Source: Leadbetterella lacustris
Lineage (GTDB): Bacteria > Bacteroidota > Bacteroidia > Cytophagales > Spirosomataceae
NCBI GenBank assembly: GCA_965234335.1
Contig: OZ248456.1
Coordinates: 62,001-126,000, forward strand
Reading direction: 5' to 3'
Length of the DNA stretch: 64,000 bases
Made by a program: the position numbers and the translations under genes. Under the pieces are notes generated by a model. It did not search any database and was not told the DNA's origin. It was given only the letters and a program-made list of their open reading frames with translations. Shown in pieces: positions 43,869-54,000 of this stretch (position 1 is the first letter of the stretch; each line of letters begins with the position of its first letter).

Positions 43869-45356
43869 CTATTTCGATTTTTCAAAAACAGAATTACCCC
43901 TAGAATTCATATAGCCCCCCCAGACAATTGGCTTTTTGATTTTTATTCCAGACGAAATCCGCTTGATTTGCATTCCCAAAAACAATAACAAATCTGGTCC
44001 AGCACTGTAATATTGACAATATACCACATCCAGATATTTATCACCGTCTATATCTCCAATCCATGGCGTAGAAAAAATATTCTTAAAATTCGGCGTTTCA
44101 TCAATAGTTTCCACCTTTTTATTTGCAAAATCTATCGAAATCAGCTTGTTCTTAATTTGCAGTTTTGCATCGCTTACAAATCCTCGCTCACAATTGTATT
44201 CGTTTGTGCTTAAAATAGCGTCGTCGGTACCGTCATCATTGATGTCATAAATTACGGGCGAAGAAAAACCCGTACAACCCAAATTGTTTTCATAGGCAAT
44301 CTCACCTGTTTTGCCATTTAACATCACCTGCACCGAGCCTTTGCTATCTGGCCAAACACCTTTGGAAGTAAAAGTAAAAAAATCAGGAATGTTGTCATCT
44401 GTAAAATAGCCTACCGAAAGTGCATTGCTACTTTCCGTATTGGGAATAACTTTTTCCCATATTTTCTGCCACGACTTTCCATCTATGGCTGTTATTTTAC
44501 TACCATGCGAAATAGCCACAATATCAAAAAAACCATCCATATTTATATCTGCCGCCACAGGGGGTGCTATATAACCATGACTTTTCTCAGATACCAACAG
44601 CCTAGATTGCTCAATATTTCCTTTCCTTAAATCTTGAAGAGAGGTTACATAAAAATTTCCGTCCAAAGTCTCACCACCTGTTCCGAAAACAATGTATTCT
44701 TTGCCATTTGGCTGAGCAAAATACAATGGGGGTGTATAGGATTCTCCGCCATCTGGAGTTACTGCTGATGAAATCACATTTCCATTTTTACTATTCAATA
44801 TCATTAGAACACCGGGAAGTCTTCCATATTCAGTGTTGGGTAAAGCCTTGGGATTGCCCCCATTTTGTACCAACAAGTCGGGCATTTTGTCACCATTTTG
44901 GTCTGGGATGAGCACAGTATTTTGGAAATTACCGAGCGTATTCTTGAGTACGGAATCTTTTTCATACTTGTAAGTCCACTCCCAAATCAACTTGCCATTT
45001 TTGCCATTGAGAGCTACCAAAATATTGGACCTGCCTCCAATAACAACGTCATTGGTCCCGTCCGAATCAATATCTACGAAAGTAGCTGAGCCATAAATCT
45101 GATCTTTTGAAGCATAATTCCACAAGCTTTTACCTGTTTTTCCATCAAACGCAAAAACCCCGAAATCAGACTCCTGATATTCGTTTTTGCCGCCACCCAT
45201 CACAAAATCCAAAAAACCGTCGTGGTTTAAATCAGCCGACCTTGGAGAAGATTGAGAGCCAATAGCCGGATAACTTTGACTCCAAACCAATTCGGCTTTT
45301 TTGGGGCTACAGCTGATACAAAACACCACAAAAAGTAGTGCATATTTGATATACAT
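43869..45356 (-). CDS. FG-GAP/PQQ-like repeat lipoprotein, paralogue of the convergent gene
   Basis: 495 residues from MYIKYALLFVV at 45356; the earlier frame to 45440 adds a non-signal sequence. Lipobox ending FCISC (Cys17). The blades follow the same order as the convergent gene: DLNHDGFLD, FDGKTGKSLWNYA, DIDSDGTND, LNGKNGKLIWEW, DINMDGFFD, IDGKSWQKIWEK, DINDDGTDD, DIDGDKYLD. The two differ in export: this one is lipid-anchored, the other apparently free. Function unknown. Upstream on the same strand are the jelly-roll protein and the GH26 mannanase. Confidence 0.82.
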   Translation of the reverse strand: MYIKYALLFVVFCISCSPKKAELVWSQSYPAIGSQSSPRSADLNHDGFLDFVMGGGKNEYQESDFGVFAFDGKTGKSLWNYASKDQIYGSATFVDIDSDGTNDVVIGGRSNILVALNGKNGKLIWEWTYKYEKDSVLKNTLGNFQNTVLIPDQNGDKMPDLLVQNGGNPKALPNTEYGRLPGVLMILNSKNGNVISSAVTPDGGESYTPPLYFAQPNGKEYIVFGTGGETLDGNFYVTSLQDLRKGNIEQSRLLVSEKSHGYIAPPVAADINMDGFFDIVAISHGSKITAIDGKSWQKIWEKVIPNTESSNALSVGYFTDDNIPDFFTFTSKGVWPDSKGSVQVMLNGKTGEIAYENNLGCTGFSSPVIYDINDDGTDDAILSTNEYNCERGFVSDAKLQIKNKLISIDFANKKVETIDETPNFKNIFSTPWIGDIDGDKYLDVVYCQYYSAGPDLLLFLGMQIKRISSGIKIKKPIVWGGYMNSRGNSVFEKSK

Positions 45357-45459
45357 ATAAAATAATTTAGAGGTCGAAATCATTCTTGGGCTTAATTTAA
45401 GCAATGTAAAACAAATAAATGAATGCTTCAAAAATGCCATTTCAGATTTTTGAAAAAGA

Positions 45460-46089
45460 TTACTTCAAAGCGGTAAAAACACGGGTATTGCTAAATGTGG
45501 CTTGCTCAATAACTTTTGGATTATGTGAACAAATGAAAAGACCAACCAACAACTCTTCGGGAAAATCAATATCCGGCACCTCTACCGACCAAAAAGGTTG
45601 CCCTAGTTTAGCCACCGAAACAAAATAGCTTCTTCCTCGACGTTCAAGTTGCAAAATATCAGCAGCCAACATTGGAATTTTTATTTCTTCAGTATTCGCA
45701 CCATTTTTCTTTCTAAACTGAAAGGCCGTCAAACCGTCTAAATGTACTGTCAAACAAACCATTGCAGAAGAAGTATCTACGCCTGTCCGGGCTATTATAC
45801 CCGCTTTTTTATGAACATCACCTCCACTACCCATCAAAGTGGGCTGTGTAGTTATAATAAAATCGCCTTTGAGTTTTTTCCACGCAAAATGAAATTCGTC
45901 TCTTTTGAACCACATACTATTTCCCGAACCCGTGAGTGTATATTTACGAGATGAAGCATCATAAATAGCTGACCCTTTATTGATTACAGGCCCAATATCG
46001 GCATGGTTTTCAAACAATCCTACGGGATTTTGGGCTTTTAATCCTAAAAACACTAACATGAAAACCAGCACTAAACAAAGTTTTTTCAT
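45460..46089 (-). CDS. Secreted jelly-roll (DUF1349-like) protein coupled to the mannanase
   Basis: 209 residues with a signal peptide (to about residue 19, GLKAQ). The mature part looks like a concanavalin-type beta sandwich of the kind found in DUF1349 and TolB-associated proteins: FENHADIGPVINKGSAIYD in parts, TGSGNSMWFKRDEFHFAWKKL in parts, KAGIIARTGVD. No catalytic motif is evident. Its ATG overlaps the stop codon of the GH26 gene (ATGA, 46086-46089), so the two are translationally coupled. A carbohydrate-binding accessory role is reasonable but inferred. Confidence 0.75.
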   Translation of the reverse strand: MKKLCLVLVFMLVFLGLKAQNPVGLFENHADIGPVINKGSAIYDASSRKYTLTGSGNSMWFKRDEFHFAWKKLKGDFIITTQPTLMGSGGDVHKKAGIIARTGVDTSSAMVCLTVHLDGLTAFQFRKKNGANTEEIKIPMLAADILQLERRGRSYFVSVAKLGQPFWSVEVPDIDFPEELLVGLFICSHNPKVIEQATFSNTRVFTALK

Positions 46090-47228
46090 AAGAAACCTAA
46101 AAACTTACGGTGATAAATTCTTTTCAAGTCTTTCTCGAAAAGCGTATAAGGGTCGTTGTAGAATTTCAAAAAATCAGGAACACTCACTTGGCCTGGATAT
46201 GGTGCGTAGTAATGTGTTAGACTTCGGCTGTCATTTCGCCAGACCAATACATAAGACAATTTCATTTTCTCGGTCTTTAAAGCTTTCAACAAAGTGTCTG
46301 TCCACCAGTTCATATTCGGTATTGATTCTAAACCAGTTTCTGTAAAAGCAGCTAATTTTTTCGCCTTCTGAGCATAATCTGAGACAATTTTAAGCTTTTT
46401 TACACCCGCTTCTAGGTTGTACTTCCCGTCTCTACCGAAGTCACCGTAATTATCCATTCCCACCATATCTACCCATTTATCTCCCGGGTAACGTTCAAGG
46501 AATTCTTCTTCCGTTGTAAACTTATTGTCTGGTGAAAAAGCATATATAAAATTATGAACGCCCAAACTATCACGTAAATATGAAACCGTAAATTTCCAAA
46601 CTTCTATAAAATCTTCGCGACTACAGTGCGGTTTTCCCCACCAAAACCAACCACCATCAAACTCATGAAAAGGCCTGAAAAGCATAGGAGCAAGATTGCC
46701 GTCTTTTGCCTTCACAGAATGGGCAAAATCTCCAATAGTTTGTAAAATTTGTTTGTATTCCTCATGATACGAACCACCCTTTTTTATGAACGACATAGCG
46801 GGGGCGGAAACCGAATCTACCCAGTAAAAACCGCCTTTTGATGCTGGATTTGAGAAATGCCAGGCAACAGTGGTTACCCCACCACGCTCATAAGTATGTA
46901 CCACATTCTTTCGTAAAGCTTCTTTGGTTTGCACTATTGCCTCTTTTGGTTGGCCCGAAAGTCCACTAAAATCAATACCAATCACAGCTGGATGAGAACC
47001 TGTAACCGATTTTACGTCTGACCGGTCATCATCGCCATTCCAGCCATGCCCATACTCAGTAGCATGTTGGTGCCCAAAAAGAATTTGTTTCTTTGCTATT
47101 TTATGTAGATTTTTATAAAGAGCTTTTGTTTCTTTGGTGGCCTTTTTATCAATTTGGGCATACGAAAACTGCATCGACCAAAAAAATAGCATACTTAGGA
47201 AAAAAGGCTGATAATTAATATTTTTCAT
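46086..47228 (-). CDS. GH26 endo-beta-1,4-mannanase, secreted
   Basis: 380 residues with a signal peptide (to about residue 24, FSYAQ). A single GH26 barrel: LFGHQHATEYGHGWNG (about 51-65), the general acid/base E189 in RPFHEFDGGWFWWG and the nucleophile E297 in AFTETGLES, both intact. It cuts beta-mannan to mannobiose outside the inner membrane. No carbohydrate-binding module and no lipobox. It supplies the substrate of the epimerase-GH130 route 13 kb away. An intergenic repeat copy ends right at the start codon. Coupled to the jelly-roll gene. Confidence 0.94.
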   Translation of the reverse strand: MKNINYQPFFLSMLFFWSMQFSYAQIDKKATKETKALYKNLHKIAKKQILFGHQHATEYGHGWNGDDDRSDVKSVTGSHPAVIGIDFSGLSGQPKEAIVQTKEALRKNVVHTYERGGVTTVAWHFSNPASKGGFYWVDSVSAPAMSFIKKGGSYHEEYKQILQTIGDFAHSVKAKDGNLAPMLFRPFHEFDGGWFWWGKPHCSREDFIEVWKFTVSYLRDSLGVHNFIYAFSPDNKFTTEEEFLERYPGDKWVDMVGMDNYGDFGRDGKYNLEAGVKKLKIVSDYAQKAKKLAAFTETGLESIPNMNWWTDTLLKALKTEKMKLSYVLVWRNDSRSLTHYYAPYPGQVSVPDFLKFYNDPYTLFEKDLKRIYHRKFLGFL

Positions 47229-47315
47229 TTGTTTAAAATTTGCCGCTAAATCGCAAACACGCTAAGAAATAGTCATTTCTCTGTGTGTCTAAAACCTTAG
47301 TCATGAATGTTTTAT
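47229..47315 (-). repeat. Dispersed intergenic repeat, copy D
   Basis: On the minus strand: AAAACATTCATGACTAAGG, TTTTAGACACACAGAGAAAT, hairpin AGAAAT-4 nt-ATTTCT (47265-47280), then TTAGCGTGTTTGCGATTTAGCGGC and AAATTTTAAACAA directly before the GH26 ATG. Clear match to copies A and B. Confidence 0.85.
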
Positions 47316-47655
47316 TTAATTAGAGTTGAATAGTCACCGCTTGAAAACAATTTTGTTACGAGCCTATGGATTAAAAAACTTTAGCAGCTTTGTTTGATAA
47401 TGAATACAATATTATCACAATCCTTTCGAAAAAATTAACACAATTTTTACTAAAGCTAGCATTATTTTAGTGCAATATTTTATAAAAACGATACAATTAA
47501 AAATAAGCTTTATTTAAAGGCCGGTTTTCCATCTAATTAAAAAATATTAATCAAAATATACCAACTACAATTCACAAATTTCCGTCTAAAAACGACAAAA
47601 ATAATAAAGAAAAGACTTATTTTTGAAAAATATTAACTCTCCTATTTTCTATTAA
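47316..47655. other. 340-bp AT-rich gap before the second CRTAC1-like gene
   Basis: No ORF or RNA gene recognised. Contains only the -7 box TATTTTTG at 47618-47625. Confidence 0.5.
47618..47625 (+). promoter_or_regulatory. -7 box before the second CRTAC1-like gene
   Basis: TATTTTTG, 30 bp before the ATG at 47656. No good -33 match. Confidence 0.5.
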
Positions 47656-50600
47656 ATGAAATATCTTTTTACGCTTTCTTTTTTCGCTTTATTGATTTCT
47701 TGCAAAAGCAAAAACCAGCTTTTTGAGAAGTTAAATTCGAGCGATACAAATATAGATTTTGTAAACCAAATAACTGAAAACGAAATCGATAACGTACTTA
47801 ATTACGAATACTTTTACAACGGCGGTGGTGTGGCTTCTGCTGACTTCAACAACGACGGCTTGCAAGATTTATATTTCACCGCCAACCAAGGGACAGACAA
47901 ACTCTATCTAAACAAAGGCGGTCTGAAGTTTGAAGATATAACCGAAAAAAGTGGTATTAAACATAATGGAGAATGGAAAACAGGGGTAAGTATAGTAGAC
48001 ATTAACAATGATGGCTGGCAAGATATCTACGTATCCGTATCGGCCAATATAGACAATCCAGAACTTAGAAGTAATAAACTCTACATCAACAATAAAGACC
48101 TAACTTTTACAGACCAAGCCGCCGAATATGGGCTAAATTTGAAAACCTACAGCACCCAAGCCGCTTTTTTTGACTACGACAAAGACGGCGATTTGGACGT
48201 TTACCTGCTCAACCACAACGTAAAAGACTTCAAGAGATTCGACGTTCAGGCCGTTCACTTTATGAGGGATTCTCTGGCTGGCGACCGCCTTATGCAAAAT
48301 AACCAAGGCAAATTTGTAGATGTGAGCATAGCTGCCGGGATAAAAGGCAATCCGATTGGGTTTGGTTTAGGCATTCATACTGCCGACCTCAACAACGACG
48401 GTTGGACTGATATTTATGTTTCTAATGACTACTTGGAGGAAGACTATCTCTACATCAATAACAAAAATGGCACTTTTACGGACGAAATAAAATCAAAAAC
48501 CAATCATACCAGTTATTTCTCAATGGGCAACGAAGTAGGAGACATCAATAATGACCTATTGCCCGACATCATGACTACAGATATGCTTCCCGAAGATAAC
48601 AAAAGACAAAAATTACTCTTCGGACCAGAAAAATATGAAGCCTATTTATCGATGCTTAAAAACGGAATCCAACCTTCATTTATGCGAAATATGTTGCAGC
48701 TTAACAATGGCGACGGCACATTTAGTGAAATAGCCCAACTAGCTGGAATTTCTAACACAGACTGGTCTTGGTCTGTGCTTTTTGCCGATTACGACAACGA
48801 TGGCTTCAAAGACATTTTTGTTTCCAATGGTTATTTGCGAGACTACACCAACATGGATTTCATGAAATATTATGCCGACGAGGGGCAACAATCGGGTACA
48901 AATATCATGGAGGTGATCAAAAAAATGCCATCCACTAAGACTCCAAACTATATCTTTAAAAACAACAAAAACCTAACCTTTACAAACAAACAAAAAGACT
49001 GGGGTTTTGAAGATGTCGTGATCACAAACGGTACTATTTCGGTAGATTTGGACAGCGACGGAGACTTGGAAATTGTAACCAACAACCTCAATGAGGAATC
49101 GTTTGTTTATAAAAACCTCAGCACCGAAAATAAACTAGGGAATTACCTGAGCATCAATTGTTCAGACAGCAGAAAAACTGGTGCAAAATTCTATTTATAT
49201 GCTGAAAACCTCCAACAATTTCAGGAATTCACTCCCATACATGGTTATCAGAGTAGCAGTCAGGCCAACTTGATTTTTGGTCTTGGTGATATAAATAAAG
49301 TAGATAGTTTAGTAATAGTTTGGCCAGACGGAAAAGTGCAAAAGCAAACAAATATTGCTACAAATCAAACATTAAAAATAAGCTATAGCCCAAATAAAAA
49401 CTTCTTTTCAATAGATTCAAAATCAGCATATTTCAGTGAAAACAATGCCTTAAACTTTACCCATAACCAAATGGCTTTGAACGATTTTTCGAGACAAATC
49501 CTATTGCCCCAAATGTATTCCTATCAAGGACCTAGAATTACAAAAGGCGATGTTAATGGAGATGGTCTGGAGGATGTTTTTATCGGAAGCGGTAAAGGAT
49601 TTCCTTCAGAATTGTTTGTACAGTCGGCCAATGGTAGTTTCACAAAAAAAGAACAAGCGGTATTCAAACAAGACGAACTTTGTACTGATACCGATGCCGT
49701 TTTTTTGGATATTGAAAAAGACGGCGACCTCGATTTGATAGTGAGCAGCGGCGGTTATGAATACCTCCCCAATGATTTGATGCTCCAAAATCGTGTTTAT
49801 ATCAATGACGGAAAAGGGAATTTCTCGAAATCGTTTGAGGCCTTAGTAGATACTCCTTATGCCGACTCCAGTATCGAAACCATCGATTTTGACAAAGATG
49901 GCGACCTAGACCTGGTAGTAGGAGGCTCCGTTGTTCCGTGGAATTTCCCAATTTATAACCCAAGCAGACTGTATAGAAATGATGCAGGTAAATTCACAAA
50001 AGTAGATGACCCTATTTTTGATAATTTAGGTATTGTGACAGATTTAACTAGCACCGACTTCAACAAAGATGGCTGGCCAGACCTGGTAATTGTGGGAGAA
50101 TGGACCGGAATTCATATACTACAAAATAACAATGGAATTTTCTCCAAACTTGATAACGAATCTGCCAAAATGATAGGTGCTTGGTCGAGTATTGAAGCTC
50201 TTGATATCGATAACGATGGTGACGAAGACCTCGTTGTGGGCAACCAAGGATTTAACTCCCAACTAAAAGCCAGCACTGCGGAGCCTGTCAGCCTTTTTTA
50301 TCAAGATTTTGACGATAACGGCAAAATAGACCCTATTTTAGCTTATTATACACAAGGCAAAAACTACCCTGCTTTCAGCCGAGACGAAATTTCTGACCAA
50401 ATAGTAAGTCTGAAGAAAAAATACATCACCCACGAGGCCTACTCTACGGCAACCATCGATGAGGTTTTGGCCGAATTCAAAAACAAAGACATCAAAAAAC
50501 TGGAAATAAATACTTTAGAAAGCATTATTCTTGAAAACGACAATGGTGTATTCAAAATAAAAGCTTTGCCTATTCAAGCCCAATTTGCTCCTATTTATGC

Positions 50601-50862
50601 CATTGAAAACACAGACCTCAACAGTGACGGATTTCAGGATTTGATTTTAGCGGGAAACCAGTCGAAAGGCAGAGTGCGGCTTGGAAATATTGATGCCAAT
50701 TATGTGCAAGTTTTTATAAACGACAAAAAAGGCAATTTTAATTATCATTCGAGTCTCGGGGTAAAAGGAGACACAAAAGATTTAAAAATAATTAATAATC
50801 AACTAATTGTGACTATTAACAACCAAAAAACTAGAATTTTTAAAAAGAACATCACATTATAA
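47656..50862 (+). CDS. CRTAC1/VCBS-repeat lipoprotein with ASPIC/UnbV domain (second copy)
   Basis: 1068 residues. Lipobox ending LLISC (Cys16). About 14 Ca2+-loop motifs in the same order as the paralogue at 39007 (DFNNDGLQD, DYDKDGDLD, DLDSDGDLE, DVNGDGLED, DFDKDGDLD, DIDNDGDED, DFDDNGKID, DLNSDGFQD) and an ASPIC/UnbV segment with VDSLVIVWPDGKVQKQTNI in parts. Both also share the opening EYFYNGGGVASADFNN-type sequence. Predicted to form two propellers. No enzyme motif; surface display and glycan or protein binding are possible. Followed by the BNR-repeat gene on the same strand. Confidence 0.88.
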   Translation: MKYLFTLSFFALLISCKSKNQLFEKLNSSDTNIDFVNQITENEIDNVLNYEYFYNGGGVASADFNNDGLQDLYFTANQGTDKLYLNKGGLKFEDITEKSGIKHNGEWKTGVSIVDINNDGWQDIYVSVSANIDNPELRSNKLYINNKDLTFTDQAAEYGLNLKTYSTQAAFFDYDKDGDLDVYLLNHNVKDFKRFDVQAVHFMRDSLAGDRLMQNNQGKFVDVSIAAGIKGNPIGFGLGIHTADLNNDGWTDIYVSNDYLEEDYLYINNKNGTFTDEIKSKTNHTSYFSMGNEVGDINNDLLPDIMTTDMLPEDNKRQKLLFGPEKYEAYLSMLKNGIQPSFMRNMLQLNNGDGTFSEIAQLAGISNTDWSWSVLFADYDNDGFKDIFVSNGYLRDYTNMDFMKYYADEGQQSGTNIMEVIKKMPSTKTPNYIFKNNKNLTFTNKQKDWGFEDVVITNGTISVDLDSDGDLEIVTNNLNEESFVYKNLSTENKLGNYLSINCSDSRKTGAKFYLYAENLQQFQEFTPIHGYQSSSQANLIFGLGDINKVDSLVIVWPDGKVQKQTNIATNQTLKISYSPNKNFFSIDSKSAYFSENNALNFTHNQMALNDFSRQILLPQMYSYQGPRITKGDVNGDGLEDVFIGSGKGFPSELFVQSANGSFTKKEQAVFKQDELCTDTDAVFLDIEKDGDLDLIVSSGGYEYLPNDLMLQNRVYINDGKGNFSKSFEALVDTPYADSSIETIDFDKDGDLDLVVGGSVVPWNFPIYNPSRLYRNDAGKFTKVDDPIFDNLGIVTDLTSTDFNKDGWPDLVIVGEWTGIHILQNNNGIFSKLDNESAKMIGAWSSIEALDIDNDGDEDLVVGNQGFNSQLKASTAEPVSLFYQDFDDNGKIDPILAYYTQGKNYPAFSRDEISDQIVSLKKKYITHEAYSTATIDEVLAEFKNKDIKKLEINTLESIILENDNGVFKIKALPIQAQFAPIYAIENTDLNSDGFQDLILAGNQSKGRVRLGNIDANYVQVFINDKKGNFNYHSSLGVKGDTKDLKIINNQLIVTINNQKTRIFKKNITL

Positions 50863-51051
50863 AAATACTTTTCTCAATGTGTTTGAACATTATTCAAGTT
50901 TTCTAAGACCAATAAACTACTGAATTTTGTTCAAAATTGCTCACCTTAGAAATTTAGATATTTCAAAAAAAGAAAAAAAATGATTTAGCTATTTTCAGCA
51001 TTTGAAAAAATAGCATACTTTTATTTAATTATTAAACCTGAAAAACCTTAC

Positions 51052-54000
51052 ATGAAAAACTACTTTCTTTCCTTTTGCCTTTTCCTTTTTTCTCTTTCAA
51101 GTTTTGGTCAAAAAAAAACTAAGGCAATTTCACCCAGTTTACCACAAATGGAAGTTAATAATTTTGATCCCGATTTCTATAAAGGCTTAAAATGGCGTAA
51201 CATAGGCCCCTTCAGAGGTGGAAGGAGCGTTACTGCCACTGGTGTTAAGCAAAATCCCCTAGTTTATTATTTTGGCAGCACCGGAGGAGGCATTTGGAAA
51301 ACAGAAGATGCAGGTATTTCATGGAAAAATATTTCGGATGGGCAAATAAAAACAGGCTCAGTGGGCGTTATTTCTGTGTCAGAATCCGACCCAAACGTTT
51401 TATACGTGGGAATGGGCGAACACGCTGTCAGAGGAGTTATGACATCGCACGGAGATGGAATTTACAAATCTACCGATGCTGGAAAGACCTGGAAAAATAT
51501 AGGTTTAGCTCCAACCAAACATATTTCAGCAGTAAGAATTCATCCTCAGAATCCTGATGAAGTATATGTGGCAGCCCAAGGTGCTCTTCATGGACCAAAC
51601 GAAGACAGAGGCATTTATAAAACAATCGATGGAGGAAAAACCTGGAAAAAGGTTTTTTACGTAAATGCTAACACGGGTTGTGCAGATTTAAGCATGGACA
51701 TGAATAACCCAAGAATACTCTATGCATCTATGTGGGAGCATCGTAGATACCCGTGGAAAGTAGAAAGCGGTGGGTCGGGTTGTGCAATTTACAAATCTGA
51801 CGATGCAGGTGAAACATGGAAAAAGTTAAACGACGGTTTGCCTAAAGCATTTGGTAAATCTGCCATATCTGTGTCTAGGGCAAACCCGAATCGCGTCTTT
51901 GCAAATATTGAAGCAGAAGGCGACAAAGCAGGAGTTTATAGAAGCGATGACGCCGGCAAAACTTGGACCCAAACTTCTAAACAGCGGATTACTATTGCAA
52001 GAGCTTGGTACTATATTGAAATTTTTGCCGACCCCATCAACCCAGACGTGGTATATGTAATGAATGCACCATTTTTGAAATCAATAGATGGAGGGCGAAA
52101 TTTTTTACCTGTCCCGGTACCCCATGGAGACAATCATGATGTTTGGATTAATCCAAACAACAATCAAAACATGATAAATGCCAACGATGGAGGGGCTAAT
52201 ATTTCTTTTAATGGTGGCAAAAGTTGGAGTTCCCAACAAAACCAACCTACCGCACAATTTTATAGGGTCATAACAGACAAAAAGTTCCCTTACACTGTTT
52301 ATGGCGGACAGCAAGACAACACCTCTTTGGGGGTTGCTTCAAGAACCACCGGCGGTGGCATTGGATGGCAAGATTGGTTTATTGGGCCAGGCTGTGAGTC
52401 TGCCTACATTTCTTTTGATAATCCAGCAGACCCACAATATATTTTCGGCGGATGCTATCAAGGAAATATCGAAGTTTTAGACATCAAAACTGGAACTGCA
52501 AAAGACGTAATGGCTTATCCACACATTGGTTTGGGGGTAAAACCCAATACCCAAAAGTATAGATTCAACTGGAATGCCCCCATTGTAGCTTCGCCTTTTG
52601 AAAAAGGCACTATTTATCACGGGGGCAATGTGGTATTAAAAAGCGGTGACAACGGACAATCTTGGAAAGAAATAAGTGGTGATTTAACCAGAAACGAAAA
52701 AAGCAAACAAGAGGACGGAGGGGGCCCATTCACAAATGAAGGGGCTGGAGGAGAGGTATATAACACCTTGCAGTATATTGCGGTTTCACCTCATAAGGCC
52801 GGTGTGTTATGGACGGGAAGTGACTGTGGCTTAGTGCATGTCACCCAAGACGACGGGAAAAGCTGGCAGAATGTCACTCCAAAAGATTTGGAAGAATGCC
52901 TAATACATAGCATAGAGGTCTCGCCTCACAGTGCCTCCACGGCATATATTGTGGCCACTAAATACAGATTCAATGATTTCACACCAATCATATACCGAAC
53001 AACAGACTTTGGACAAAATTGGACAAAAATCATCAAAGGAATTGAAACCAACGATTTTGCCAGAGTGGTACGCGAAGACCAAAAAATAAAAGGACTTTTG
53101 TATTGTGGCACCGAACTTGGATTTTATGTATCTTTCAATGATGGCGAGAACTGGCAGAAGTTGCAATTGAATTTGCCAGTTGTACCGGTTACAGACTTAA
53201 CAATACAAGACAATGATTTGATAGCTGCAACGGCTGGTAGAGCTTTTTGGATTTTAGACGATTTATCGGCAATTCAGCAGGCTGGAAGTTTGGACAAAAA
53301 TTCAAAAACACGACTCTTCAAGCCTAAGAATACAATAAAACTAGACGCACCGTCAGTACCTGAACCAATACCAGGATTAGGACAAAACCCTTCGACTGGT
53401 CTAATTTTAGACTATTTCCTCCCCGAAAACATGGATAGCTCGAAAGTGGTAATAGAAATAACGGATCTAAGTGGAAAGAAAATCAGAACCTTGGATAATC
53501 AAAAGGATAAAGCATTTGTGAAATATGAAGGCGGACCAGCCGAAAAACAAGTTATTCCAAGCAAAAAAGGCTTGAATAGAACATCATGGGATTTAAGAAA
53601 GGAAAGTGCAGTTGGAATAAGTAAAGTATTCGTAAATGGCGATTACAGAGGTGCATTGGTTGCTCCTAATACCTTCAAAATTAAATTAATAGCAGGAAAA
53701 GACACTTCTTTTAGCGAAGCCGTGGTACTTCCGGATCCGAGATTAAAAGCTACAGCTGCTGATTTTGAGGCACAAGAAAAATTCCTCTCACAAATTGAAT
53801 CAAATGTTGCAGATATTCATCAATCGGTGATAAATATGCGAAAGGTAAAAGCTCAATTGGAAAGCTACATGACATTACTAAAAGAGAAAAAAGAATTCTC
53901 TGAAATCCTAGACCAAGGAAAAGGAATTTTGAAAAAAATTAATGATTGGGAAAATAACCTAATATCGTCAAAGCAAGAAACTTTTCAAGATGTTATCAAT

